Assembly: GCF_900964775.1 (NCBI RefSeq)
Contig: NC_041827.1
Coordinates: 9,430,001-9,494,000 of the forward strand
Direction: 5' to 3'
Length of the DNA stretch: 64,000 bases
Source of the DNA: Scleropages formosus
Lineage: Eukaryota; Chordata; Actinopteri; Osteoglossiformes; Osteoglossidae
Positions 16,001 to 26,159 of the stretch are shown piece by piece. The notes under the pieces were generated by a model that saw only the letters and a program-made list of their open reading frames with translations, searched no databases and was not told the origin of the DNA. The stretch's first letter is position 1. Each line of letters opens with the position of its first letter. The position numbers and the translations under genes are program-made.

Positions 16001-17399
16001 AAATCACTGAAATACAGTATCTTATTCAATGCAGGTATATGGCAGATTCATTCCATAAATACTGGAACACCAGACAAGTAAACACTAGAAAAAGTGGACA
16101 GCTGCTAGTGTAGTGGTTAGAGCTGCTGCCTTTAGGCACAAAGGTCGCAGGGTCAAATCCCACCTCCAGCTACAGTACCCTTGAGCAAGGCACTTACCCT
16201 CAATTGCTCCAATAAAACTACCCACCTCTGTAAATGGGTAAATAATTGTAAGTTGCTTTGGAGAAAAGCTTCAGTTAAATTAATAAAATGTAACAGTGCC
16301 ACACTTGTCAGTAAAATGCCCTTGAACAGAGTACATCTACCGGCAGGCCATAAAAACACTAATCACATTTACACCACTACAAGCATAAATTGTTGGAAAT
16401 AGCTGTTAATGCGCAAGTCATTACAAGCACCTCGGCCTACAACCCTAACACAGTAAGCTGCCTTGTGCTAAGGAATAATTACGGTTAACAATATTCTATA
16501 TTACAATTCAATCCGCCAGCTCCTTGAAACACACCAGGAATCCTGTACCTTTCCTAGGAGAACAGCACTGGGCAATTTTAGAGATCAGATATATCCAGAG
16601 CTGAGCAGAGAACAACACGTTATCATTACATGTGGAGCTGGACCTCATTCATTCTCCATCTCAGGCCAGGAGCGGATCTCTGATCATTACCTACACCGGT
16701 GCAGGCAGGACACCAAAAAGACAAGCTCACGGCAAGAGCCACGGCATGATCATCATGTTCTGTGTTTACTAGGATTTAACCCGTGAATTCTCCTGCACGG
16801 TAGGGCCCTGACAGGGCAGGCTTGCCTCTAACCAAGGATCACCTGGAAGACACACTTATATTACTGCGTAAGCTCTCTTATCATGTTCTTGCAGGACGCG
16901 TCACACTGACTGTCACGCTGCACGTCACTGACTAACTGACACTCCAAAACAGAGTAAAACTACAGAACCCAATCACCAGTCACACATGATGATCTACGGG
17001 GGACAACAAACACGGACAACCACGATTTTCACCCTTGGCGTTATCAAATAAGTTCTACTCTTCATTTTTGACGAGGTCCCCCGTCAACTCGTCACCACTC
17101 AGGCAGTGAGTGTGACGTCACAGCGCTACGACTGTGAGAAGGGTGGCCTGCTGCTGGAATGACGCTGGCAATACAGTTACAGAGAAACTCATCTTAAAAT
17201 AATGTTTAGATGCGTGAACCAAACAAGTCCACACTCGGAGAGGCCTAGGCTTAGCATGCTGGTTCTGAATGGACACACTTTTTTAGTCTAGAGTTAGCGT
17301 CACGCAACGCTGTGCGAGTGAGTGTAGCCAGTGAGTATCTTCTTTTACCTTAGACTTGAGGAGCCTCGGGGCGAGTCTACTCAGCGTCAGTAGGGACAT
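10016..17399 (-). CDS. cs: Citrate synthase, mitochondrial (11 exons)
   Basis: Coding exons in transcript order are 17399-17349, 14356-14309, 13994-13887, 13711-13646, 13403-13272, 12966-12778, 12323-12124, 11634-11505, 11373-11272, 10850-10641 and 10186-10016. They join in frame to 468 aa (human 466). Citrate synthase condenses acetyl-CoA with oxaloacetate in the matrix, the first step of the TCA cycle. The catalytic residues are all present: His303 in GPLHGLANQ, His349 in [11 protein letters not shown] and Asp404 in [11 protein letters not shown]. The start [17 protein letters not shown] is a typical presequence, and the end is MALVGAKSG. All introns are GT-AG except the one after exon 6 (KYWE), whose donor reads GAG then GCAAGT, a GC-AG intron. 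The long intron 1 (14357-17348) holds nested SINEs. Confidence 0.97.
11899..11924. repeat. Poly(A) run in a cs intron
   Basis: A pure run of about 26 A lies between the cs exons at 11505-11634 and 12124-12323. Similar runs occur at 15228-15252 in intron 1. They look like simple length-variable tracts. No SINE body is attached. Confidence 0.8.
12771..12777 (-). promoter_or_regulatory. cs: GC-type splice donor in cs
   Basis: On the minus strand the exon ending ...AAG TAT TGG GAG at 12778 is followed by GCAAGTAC. No GT in the near neighbourhood keeps the frame with the next exon, which starts TAC ATC TAT GAG at 12323 behind a good TTTTTCAG acceptor. The joined protein [13 protein letters not shown] matches human [13 protein letters not shown] without a gap, so the donor is GC. 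AG/GCAAGT is the known consensus for GC-AG introns read by the major spliceosome. Confidence 0.85.
14411..14946 (-). mobile_element. Long tRNA-derived SINE, interrupted by a younger SINE
   Basis: The tail side begins at 14411 (reverse-strand GGAGAAAATTATCTGTCAAA). The body continues after 14729 with GAACATGCAAACTCCACAGA, and the head lies near 14946. The element is split by the insertion at 14511-14716. It is more diverged than the copies at 1569 and 28581, so it is the older of the nested pair. It lies in cs intron 1. Confidence 0.75.
14511..14716 (-). mobile_element. TG-tailed tRNA-derived SINE nested in the older SINE
   Basis: On the minus strand it shows the family head with B box GGTTCGAGTCC, then GTCTGTCGCAAGG-like body and CGGGCTAGGCTCCGGCTCGC, ending toward a TG-rich tail. 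It is flanked by a 12-bp target duplication, CAATGCTATATA at 14499-14510 and CAATGTTATATA at 14717-14728 (11 of 12 match). The same family is at 23329-23536, 29863-30080, 36583-36775, 44768-44954, 57505-57708 and 62709-62923. Confidence 0.85.
16090..16293 (+). mobile_element. tRNA-derived SINE, short-tail family, cs intron 1
   Basis: The head TAGTGTAGTGGTTAGAGCTG resembles a tRNA A-box region. It is followed by the B-box-like GGGTCAAATCCCACC, the body AGTACCCTTGAGCAAGG and the tail TTGCTTTGGAGAAAAGC. It ends in TTAATAAAATGTAA. This is the best preserved copy of this family in the window. Confidence 0.85.
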
Positions 17400-17710
17400 G
17401 GTTTCTGTGAGCGAGCACCGCACTTCTCCTCGAAAATTACTAAGCTCCAGCGGCTGAACAGCGGAATTTGTTGAAGGTGCCCCGCGTGATTAGATGGAGA
17501 TACTGAAGGTTGTGAGAGGGATTGGGTCCCGCGACAGAGCACGGCTGGGATTGGACAGGGCCACAGCGGCCCGCTACTGAACAGGAATCTGATTGGATAG
17601 GAGTTCGCAATTGTGCGGCACTCTGATTAGACGAGGCGTCATTTGCTAAAACTGACAAAGATCGGGATTGGATAATAGCTTGTTAAGAAAGTGATTGGAG
17701 AACCTGGCCG
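17400..17710 (-). promoter_or_regulatory. cs: cs promoter with five CCAAT boxes
   Basis: Immediately upstream of the cs start there are five exact CCAAT boxes on the gene strand, seen as ATTGG at 17521-17525, 17550-17554, 17592-17596, 17667-17671 and 17694-17698. Two near matches (GATTAG) lie at about 17488 and 17634. Several sit in a repeated context like GGGATTGGAYA. NF-Y is the known CCAAT-binding factor and often acts on housekeeping and mitochondrial gene promoters. The repeated context hints at local duplication. Confidence 0.7.
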
Positions 17711-18815
17711 GGACTTTCCAAACTTTTCCACGAAGCAGCGAAGCGATAACTCGTCTACTTCTAATCGGTTTTCAGCCCTATGACTAAGTTTAGGTGTCCA
17801 GTTTTCGTCAGGACTATAGAAATTATACTTATAATGCTTTTTAAGTTTTCATTTCTAATTCGAGGCGTAAATTTAAGTGAGTTCGTATATTTTAAGATTT
17901 AATATTTCTGTCGTTCATCATGTGTGTACTGATGATTTCTTAGTATTTGCAAACTCAGCCGTTTTTTTTTTTTAGAGTTCGGGTAGTTGTCGCACTCATG
18001 CCATGGGATAACACAGGGCTTCCAGTTGTACCACGTACTTTTTATGAATGAATTGCATGCTTCCAAAGAAGCTGAGAACAATTCAAAAGAAAACCCCAAA
18101 TTAGCCAGTCTTCCCAAGAAGATGAGTGTTTTCATAAACATACCACACTAACTAATCACTTGTAGACAAGTGAATGTTGCAATTCCTCTAATAAGCTAAG
18201 TTATCAAGGCACTCTGGAGAAAGCAAGTTTTGATACAATAAAAGTCTGAGACAAACTTACAAAAAGCATTTTAATAATCATAAACTTTCATAGGCTTGAT
18301 GGATGGGCCCTTACTCAAGCAACTCTAATGCCACCTTTCCCCTGCATACCTGTACATTATTTCTAAGTACTGTTTTCTCAACCCTGCTAATTTGTACATT
18401 TTCATGATCACTACTCCTTTCCTACGGTAACTGCAAACATTTTGTGGAATGACATCAATTCTGCAAATGTAGGGATCATAGGAGTGCCGTAGCTCATACA
18501 CCAAGTTGTGTTTTACTCTTTCTTTTTTTAGACAGGGCTTTTCAAAATGCATAGGCGTTTTGATAATGTTTGGGGTTAACAAAAAGTTGTGTTAAGCACA
18601 CAGTAACACAGTTGTAAGCATATACTGAGGGAGAAAGCATCCAGTTATGATTTAGGTTTATTTCATGTAGGAACTCCCAGTGGAATACAGAAAGCCTGGA
18701 AAACTTTCATCATTACTGCATTATAATTCTATCTGAGGAAAAACTTGCATCTTCTATATTCCATGAAAGCAGAATTTCAAAAGCGAATCCTCAGAATTGT
18801 GACTGTACAAAGTAC
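17711..18815. other. Intergenic sequence between the cs promoter and the solo LTR
   Basis: AT-rich sequence with no coding or RNA signal that I can support. A short T-run lies near 17962. Open frames here are short and match nothing I recognise. Confidence 0.4.
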
Positions 18816-18819
18816 ATAT

Positions 18820-19170
18820 TGTAACAACCTGGGTTACTGAGAGTTTGAGCGGGAAAATTGGTTTATTGTAAATAGCTGAATTGTGGGTAAAATGGAATTG
18901 TGCTCAATCCGCTGTGGGAACTCATAAGGATTATATGGGGGTGTGTTGGCCAGTGAAAAGGGAGAAAAATTTGCAGGGTGCTAAGCAGGCTGGGAAGGCT
19001 GGCTTGAGGTGTAGGTCCTTAAGGAAAAGGGTTCCTTGGACCAAGAGCATTATTTTCTTGCGTTTGCACTGATACCTCGTTGTGTGCCAGTGTCCCAATA
19101 AACGTTCATAATGAACATTGTCTGTGCATCCTTCCTCGCCCCATTCGAACCCAGAGCGCAGCACAGTACA
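18820..19170 (+). mobile_element. Solo LTR of a retrovirus-like element
   Basis: A 351-bp unit begins TGTAACAACC and ends CACAGTACA, so it has the TG...CA ends of an LTR within a short TGTA/TACA inverted pair. It is flanked by a 4-bp duplication, ATAT at 18816-18819 and 19171-19174. An AATAAA lies at about 19095, followed by a pyrimidine-rich stretch as in an R/U5 region. No internal coding part is attached, which is what remains after recombination between two LTRs. The family is not identified and the age is uncertain. Confidence 0.55.
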
Positions 19171-19493
19171 ATATAATTCACTTCATTCTAAGTGCAATGA
19201 ATGTACCTGAAAGCACTTTACACATAAGAACAATTCTTACCCCTTAGCTAATGCAGATTAATCTGATTTATCTGTTAATCTGATAAACCTTTTTGAGGGA
19301 AAAGGGTGCAGAAGCAAAAAGAGACAATGTCAGATATGCTTTAGCCACTGCTTATTTCCTGAAAAGGCTTACATTCCTTGTAAAATTTAAATTATTTGCT
19401 TATAGTAATATCAAAACAGCCAATCCTTTGCTCACAACCTTCCACCCTGAATCGCTACACAATCTGCTGTCACACAACATTTTGCAGACAACA

Positions 19494-20213
19494 TTTATTA
19501 CAGACAGATTTTTTTCAGTTTCATAAAAAGAGGCCTCATTTATTATACAAACGTGTTTCCATCAAATGAAAAATGTTTACCAAATGACAATGTTAAACCA
19601 CTTCTAAATGTATACACAGAAAAAAACTGGAAAGGAAGGTAAACAAAACTGCTCTACAGGGAACCTTAAACAAAATATTGCAACCACAAATAAGTGAAAT
19701 TAAATACAGCATTTGTGTGACCACTGGGTGAGACATATTCAGCAATCAATGGACAAAGCACTTTTACCCGGATCGGAGATAAATAACATTAAAATGTGTA
19801 CATTATTAAGAAGGTCTGCACTGGTATACGAGAACTATATCACATTATGTATACAATGTTGTCTACAATATTACTTCAGGGAAGCGTTTCCGATGTCCCC
19901 TGTATAATACTTTTACTAGAAGGAAAAAAATTCTATAGTTTATCCATTTTCAGCTATGAATGAAATGACTGATTGCTATAAACTGCTGAACATATTTTGA
20001 ACATTGAGACATTCAGATCAGATTTAGAAAGAGAAACAAGTAGGGCTTGTTTAAATTTATTACGGTACCTACAGTACTGGATCATTGAAATGATCTGTGC
20101 TAAAAGGGTTAAATGATAATATGTAGCTGGTAACAATGCCAAATTTTTTTCTCAGTGATTCCCTAGAGAGTGAAGATAGTTGCGAGATGACACATGGAGT
20201 CTTTGAGTCCCTG
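19494..20213 (-). other. cnpy2: cnpy2 3' UTR with poly(A) signals
   Basis: On the minus strand, AATAAA hexamers lie at 19539-19544 and 19494-19499, about 0.7 kb past the cnpy2 stop codon. The sequence between has no coding similarity and is AT-rich. Confidence 0.6.
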
Positions 20214-21383
20214 TCAGAGCTCATCATGTGGCATGCTGAGAGCGTAGTCACATAAATCTGAAAAGATACAAAAAGCAAGATTAAGAGAACATACCAGAAA
20301 CAGCAATAAGGAAGCAGTGTTGACATATACAACTTCAGACTGCCTGTAAGGCCAAATCCAGTACAGTGTATTTTAGTTACACCAAGAGACCAGGCTAGCT
20401 ACTTGCTTGTCATACTGAAAGAAAGTGAATAAAATTACTTAAGGACTTATCTAAGAAAAATTAAAATGCATGTCTAGGTAACCGTATTTTGAATTTACCA
20501 GTCCGTTTGCTGCAAAGTTTGTCTTTGACATTGTTCGTTTCATGGGAGAAGAACTCGATGAGTTCATCCTCATGGTGTTCCACGATTGTTTCACACTGGT
20601 TTAGACAGAGAGGCATACACTCTTTTTAATTTACAAAACATGGCTCCATGTAGATACATAAAATTACTTAAAACAGACTGGCTCAATTCAGGAAAACACA
20701 TGCAATATTACAATGGTTTTGGTCTTACTGCATATTTGAGGCCTGAGGTAACTCTGGAGTCAAATGTTGTTTCAGAAAGGTCCATAGATTTGCCATCTCT
20801 TGATGTGACCCTTGTATAAGTCTTACGATTTGTCGTGGGGTCAGTGCGTTCCCCATAATCCTTCATTTTGTCACACACATCCTCCAGCAATTCAAGGAGA
20901 TGACCTTCTGATCGGGCTAAGGGAACCTAATGAGCAAGACGATACATATAAAATTATTTACAGCTCCAATACAGAGTATTAACCGAAAGCAAAAATAAAT
21001 TGATAACATATTTAAAGGTCTGTTTTCCATCATTAGGCATTTGTCCTCTGACCTCTCTGATGGACTGGCTGCCATCTGGGTTGATCCTGAAGGACCCAGT
21101 CTGTATCATTTTCTTGGGGTCCACTTGGGAAATTGCCCATTCCATCTCATCCACCAGTGCTCTGCATGCTAAACACAAGGTGGAGAGTTAGAACAGGTAA
21201 AGCAAGATTATTGTTAAAATACAACAATGGTGAAAAAACAGGGAAAAAAGCTCTTCACAGTCAATCAGTGCATTAAATCTTACCTCCACATTTTATGTCT
21301 TGTCCTTGTCTGGCGCCATGGCCAGCATGTGAATACAGAAAAAGGAACACACAGAAATACAGTACGTTCATGTAGTTTCTCAT
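20214..21383 (-). CDS. cnpy2: Canopy FGF signaling regulator 2, ER saposin-like protein (5 exons)
   Basis: Coding exons in transcript order are 21383-21284, 21168-21053, 20926-20729, 20595-20499 and 20257-20214. They join in frame to 184 aa (human 182). Residues 1-20 (MRNYMNVLYFCVFLFLYSHA) form a signal peptide. Six cysteines sit in KCGAC (32 and 35), VCDK, CETI, LCSK and DLCD, the pattern of the canopy/saposin fold with three disulfides. The protein ends MPHDEL, an ER-retrieval signal. GSFRINPDGSQS is identical to human CNPY2. The family works as ER chaperone-like factors; CNPY2 has been linked to LDL-receptor turnover, neurite growth and PERK signalling. It is in tandem with cs, as in human. 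Confidence 0.96.
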
Positions 21384-21900
21384 CTTCACTAGGCACTGAA
21401 ATACAAAATATAAAGAAGTGGGAAGAAAAAACCAATTTGCCTGACCGAGTGTCCCGATTAGACATTTCTGAATGACTGAGTGAGTCTTTCCACATGTGAT
21501 AAAACATTATTTCTGCTGAAAATACTAATGAAAGAACTGACTGAGTTGTGTCTGTATCAGAATGACAAACGAGACATCATCATGACATAGGCAAAGACTT
21601 GGTTCAGTTATAGATACATACCTCGCAGAGTTAACGAAGCAAGGCAGAACAATTGAATTAGTAAGCGCCACACAATATTCCCTTATTTTTATGTTTCATG
21701 CACGAATATACAACGAAAGTTTAATGCAAACCGCTGTTAATTTTCCTGTTTATATACTAACCAATTATGACTAGACTCCAACCGCCGCTACAATAAAATA
21801 CAGATTCCACGCTGTTCCACTGCATTCCACTACTCGGTGACGTAGACAAATGGACGCTTACATAACATGTCATCGCTCATGCCGGTTTACTTGTTTCCGG
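21384..21900 (-). promoter_or_regulatory. cnpy2: cnpy2 5' UTR exons and promoter region
   Basis: Upstream of the start codon, a TATTTCAG acceptor at about 21395-21402 suggests a 5' UTR intron. The matching donor GAG/GTATGTATC ends at 21622, giving a non-coding first exon from 21622 upward. The promoter is then near 21650-21900. The exact start is not visible. Confidence 0.5.
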
Positions 21901-22504
21901 GTCCGTCGCAGTTTGTTTACGTTTTTCGCTGCTTCGTAATTTTCCCCAGTGAAATAAGACTAAAAGTAATAATGTGAAGGGCAATGAAAGTAAAACAGTA
22001 ATAACTTTTCTTTGCTATCTCAATACAGGCAGAATTAATCAACTTTTTAACTTTTATTGTCAAGCAATTAACTACAGGATCATCATAAAATCATGGGATT
22101 TTTAGACATTACTCCCCTGTGAAACAGTTTTGCTTGGATTTTTTTTCCCTTATTTTTCACATAAAGCATAAATAAACCATATTAATGTAACTGTAGACAA
22201 AAAGTTAAGAAAACCACAGCTTATCAATGTTTTCAACTGATGTTACCACATCAGTGCTGACTTGATCATTTCATGTGCCTCTATTGAGCTTGTATGCAGA
22301 AATACAATTAATTTTTAATGGATTTTTACAATATAGTGTATGCGAATATTAATATATGACCCAAGATTCATTGCAAATACAATCATTTTTTTCTGAGTGT
22401 TGAAAATTGATGTATTTGTTTATTACCTTTTACCCACAGTTCTATTTTCTTTGCAATGTCTTAAGGCATTACACATATGTCAGTTGAGGTTCTTTCACAA
22501 ACCA
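21901..22504. other. Intergenic AT-rich sequence
   Basis: No coding, RNA or repeat signal that I can support. This begins the gap between the cs-cnpy2 block and the bin2 block. Confidence 0.4.
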
Positions 22505-22775
22505 CTTCTCCTGCTCAGGGTCATGACAGTCCAGAGCCTACCCCAGAATCACTGCACACGAGACTTAGGGGTCAACACACACTCACACGCTATTGGTAAT
22601 TTAGCTTTGCTACTTTTCTGGAACTCCATGTCTTTGGACCATGTGAAGAAACTTGCTCAAACATTTGTAGAACATGCAAACTCCACACAGACTGAGCTGG
22701 ATTTGAACCTATACCTGAACAGCCCAGGCGCTGTGAGGTAGCAACGTTATTCACTTCGCCACTGTCCCTCTGCAT
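22505..22775 (-). mobile_element. Diverged long tRNA-derived SINE, partial
   Basis: It contains GAACATGCAAACTCCACACA and a decayed B box (reverse strand GGTTCAAATCC). Upstream it has AGCCTACCCCAGAATCACTG, the body variant of the long SINE family. The tail end is missing. Divergence from the 1569 copy suggests an older insertion. Confidence 0.65.
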
Positions 22776-23316
22776 AGCACATACATTTAGAATATATTGC
22801 AGTTGAACAACTACAAATTGGTTGCTACATTAAAAGAGCTCTTTGTCTATCAGAGCTATTAGTTTCTACCTATAAATCATATTCGGAAAGCATTAGCATC
22901 CATGCAATGACTGGCAAGCAATTAACCCATGATATCATAAGATGGTAGTCAATTTTATTACAGCCATCTCCCAAATCCCCAGTAAAATTCTAGTTTTTTT
23001 TCTTTTTGGTTGAGCTGCATTAAGATTTTACCACAATGATAAAGTTATTGATAGCAGATGAGTAAAAGTCATGTAGAGTTTTACAGTTTACTCTTTGGTA
23101 GAAAAAAATGCTAGCCATCAATTTTCAATTTATTAATAGAATACGAGTTAAAATACAAAACAGGGAGGTGAGGTAGGCAATTCAGTATTCACAGAGTCAG
23201 TCAGTCAGTGCGTGGATAAATTTTTACTTGATATAAGAGGGGTAGGTGTTGCACAAGCAGATAACTTATCTGTACCTAGTAAATTGTTATGGACAGTGTA
23301 AAAAATAACAATGAGT
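22776..23316. other. Intergenic sequence, nothing recognised
   Basis: AT-rich with short T-runs. No feature I can support. Confidence 0.4.
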
Positions 23317-23328
23317 GTAACGATATGT

Positions 23329-23536
23329 AGGGGGGCACGGTGGTGCAGTGGGTTGGACTGGGTCCTGCTCTCTGGTGAGTCTGGGGTTTGAGTCCCGCTT
23401 GGGGTGCCTTGCGACAGACTGGAGTCCTGTCCTGGGTGTGTCCCCTCCCCCTCCAGCCTTACGCCCTGTGTTGCCGGATTAGGCTCTGGCTCCCCGCGAC
23501 CCCGTATGGGACAAGCGGTTCAGACAGTGTGTGTGT
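23329..23536 (+). mobile_element. TG-tailed tRNA-derived SINE, full length
   Basis: The head GGCACGGTGGTGCAGTGGGT covers the A box and GGTTTGAGTCC the B box. The body includes GTGTCCCCTCCCCCTCCAGC and GTGTTGCCGGATTAGGCTC, and the tail runs ACAAGCGGTTCAGACAGTG into TG repeats. Flanks GTAACGATATGT (23317-23328) and GTAATGATGTGT (23537-23548) match at 10 of 12 positions and look like a target duplication. This is the best reference copy in plus orientation. Confidence 0.85.
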
Positions 23537-23629
23537 GTAATGATGTGTTTCAGTGAGTTTGATATGACTGGAGGAACTATATTCCATGGAACACATATAT
23601 TTTCAGGGTAGTTCTGCCAGAAATGTATT

Positions 23630-23955
23630 TTACATTTATTCATTTAGCAGACACTTTTCTCCAAAGCGACATACATCTCACAGAAAGTACAATGTGTGCA
23701 TTACATTAGCAGAAAGAGAGACTTAGATGCAGACATGTGATTTTAAATCATATACATTTTTTTGTTTGGCTACACTTTCCTCCAAAGCAACTTATAATTA
23801 TTTACCCATCAATACAGCTGTGTAATTTTTTTTATGGGAGCAATTTAGGTTAAGTACATTACTCAAGGGTACTTCAGCTAGAGGTGAGATTCAAACCTGC
23901 AACTATTGAGTCCAAAGGCATCAAGTGCTAACCACTACACTATCAGCTAGCCCAC
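23630..23955 (-). mobile_element. SINE tail plus short-tail SINE copy, reversed
   Basis: Two tail motifs on the minus strand, near 23640-23685 and 23770-23795, show that two related pieces lie side by side. The second (about 23750-23955) carries the body CTTGAGTAATGTACTTAACC and a reversed head with ATAGTGTAGTGGTTAGCAC. Both are older, diverged copies. Confidence 0.65.
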
Positions 23956-24026
23956 AAAAGCAAAGCGAACTAAAACACATGTAGTTTGTTACTTTCCACT
24001 ATATGAACCAATGTACATCATATCAG

Positions 24027-24290
24027 AAGATCAGAATCAGAATCAGAACGAGCTTTATTGCCAAGTATGTTCACACATACAAGGAATTTGTCTTGGTGAC
24101 AGGAACTACCACAGCACAGACAGAATGACAGTGACAAGACAGGTGAGAAGATAGAGTATGTGAACAAGGGACAAAAAATATTTAAAAATATAAAGTACCC
24201 AATATACAAAAATAGTCACTAGATACAAATGCAAGAGAGTGTGAGTAAGAGATAAACCTGCAATAAAACTAAATATGAGTAGCTGCATAA
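24027..24290 (-). mobile_element. LINE-type 3' end with hexamer tail, reversed
   Basis: This opens with repeated AGAATC units, then GAGCTTTATTGCCAAGTATG and ACATACAAGGAATTTGTCTT. On the minus strand it reads as AAATTCCTTGTATGT...CAATAAAGCTC plus GATTCT repeats. A second copy of the same end lies in the opposite orientation at 58900-59020. Such tandem-hexamer tails are typical of 5'-truncated non-LTR elements. The family is not certain. Confidence 0.55.
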
Positions 24291-25534
24291 CAGATTATCC
24301 AAATAATGGACAATTCCTAATCACATTCCTAATGTTTTTTTATTAAACATTTACCTTACACACGTAGTTGTGTGAAAGTTTATTCATTATTCAACAGTTA
24401 TGACCTCAAAGTTATAAAGCATGAACATTTACACAGTACATGAACTTAAGAGATCATAATTAAATCATGTAATAAATTAAGAACTTGCTCAAGATGACTA
24501 CTGTAGTGACAGTCTTGAACCAGCATTTAGGAGGTTATAGCGCTATGTCTTTAATAAGCACCCTACCACTTACCCTGTATAGATTACCGCAGTCAGCATT
24601 CTTACTGAGGGAATAATGATTCTGTGCGGTGGTGATGTGCTATTTTAAAAATTACAAAAATAAGATTATGCTATGATACTCTCAAAGGATTTACTTGCAA
24701 AAATCTAGAACATTTATAGTATATCACAATTAGGGCAGCATGGTGCTCAGGAGCTCAGTGGACTCTACTGTTACATCAGAGCTCCTGCCGGTCCAACTCC
24801 AACTGCAGTTATATCAGTGCAAAGATATCATGCTTTTCTTATATTCATGTAAGCAGCCCCCCCAAAGAACTCAAATGAGGCCTAGGCTATTTCACATTGT
24901 ACGGCCCCCTCATTGTTTGGGAAGACAAGTAAAAAATGTTGTAATGAAAAAAATGGCATGTAATTTTTAAAATTTGTATAATTCATGACATTATAATTTT
25001 CTTTAGTTTTAGTGGCTCAACTGTTTGTACTCTATACTATAATGCATCCTTGGTTAAGGTGAGGCCCTGTGTGAGGCGAGGCTCTGGCCAAAGGTGGTTG
25101 CCCCCTTCTCATAAAGCCTGGGTGTAGGCCATCTTGAGGTGCTCCAGTTCACTCCAGAAATTTGGAGTTAGTAAGTGGATGTATATGAGCTATTGATCTT
25201 CAATGGAGTTACATCCTATACAGGGTATACACCTTCTATCCACTGTTTACTGGGTTTGACTCTAAGTAGCTGTAATCCTAGCTCATGTTTCATATGCACA
25301 ATGCCTAAAATAACCAAACTGGGCTTATTACTTGTACCATGTTTTGAGTGACTGTGATGAATATTTGTTCTAATATGGGTGAGATAATAAACACAGAGAA
25401 TTGTGAAGTCTACAAACGTCAAACTCCACCACATTTCTGGCTCAAAATTGGTTCCATACATCCATTATCAATAACTGTTTGTCCAGTGCAGCTTATCCTG
25501 GAAACGTACGGTATGCGGCAGAGTGCACCTTTAA
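24291..25534. other. Intergenic sequence, nothing firmly recognised
   Basis: AT-rich. Short open frames here match nothing I know. The stretch around 24730-24830 has a faint SINE-head look (GGGCAGCATGGTG) but no body to support it. Confidence 0.35.
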
Positions 25535-25667
25535 CAGGACACAATTCCGTAGTACCCTTTAGCAAGGCGCTTAGCCTCCATTACTGTAGTGAAATGACTG
25601 AGCTGTATAAGCAGCTTAAGAGTGTAAGTTGCTTTGTAGAAAAGCATCAGTGGAATGAATACATGTA
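25535..25667 (+). mobile_element. Partial short-tail SINE
   Basis: GTAGTACCCTTTAGCAAGGCG and the tail GTAAGTTGCTTTGTAGAAAA with ATGAATACATGTA mark the 3' half of the family at 16090-16293. The head is missing. Confidence 0.65.
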
Positions 25668-25947
25668 GGAACTAAAGAGCTAATTAGCCTTTGCTTTCAC
25701 ATTTGAAGTTTAAAAGCATTGCAGCCACACTACAGACTCAATGTTGCGCTTCACGTAATATGAAGTTTGAAAATTTTTCATCTGGAAAATTCAGGTCCAA
25801 AGATATGCACTTCACTTCAGGTGACTTTGTTTGTAATGCTTATGGCCCTTGTGTGAAGATGTTAGGTAATGAGCATATGCGACCGCACTGTGGTGGAGTG
25901 GTGTCCGATCCAGGGTGTTACCATGCTATAGGATCCAGACCACCTCC

Positions 25948-26026
25948 AGAACTTTTCCCCATTTTCATCAACTGATTGTGCAGCCCTCAAATGGACAATC
26001 GGTTGATGAAAATGGGAAAAAGTTCT
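25948..26026. repeat. 31-bp inverted repeat with a 17-bp loop
   Basis: The arm 25948-25978 (starting AGAACTTTTCCCCATTTTCA) pairs with 25996-26026 in reverse complement at 29 of 31 positions, with 17 bases between. The match stops sharply at both outer ends. It could be a small palindromic transposon remnant or a transcribed hairpin. No family is identified. Confidence 0.7.
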
Positions 26027-26159
26027 GTTTGTACTGTACTAGGCTACTCCATTGGCATTGGGCCATACAACTGTGGCCTGAAACATTGCCCATTCATTCA
26101 TGTCTCAAGCAGATACATGACAAGATATTTCGTTGTTTTCTTCGTGTGCTGAACTTTCT

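Noticed and set aside
23340-23400. Possible tRNA gene from A and B boxes
   Set aside because: The boxes belong to the head of a dispersed SINE. No complete cloverleaf is formed, and the same head recurs at seven places.
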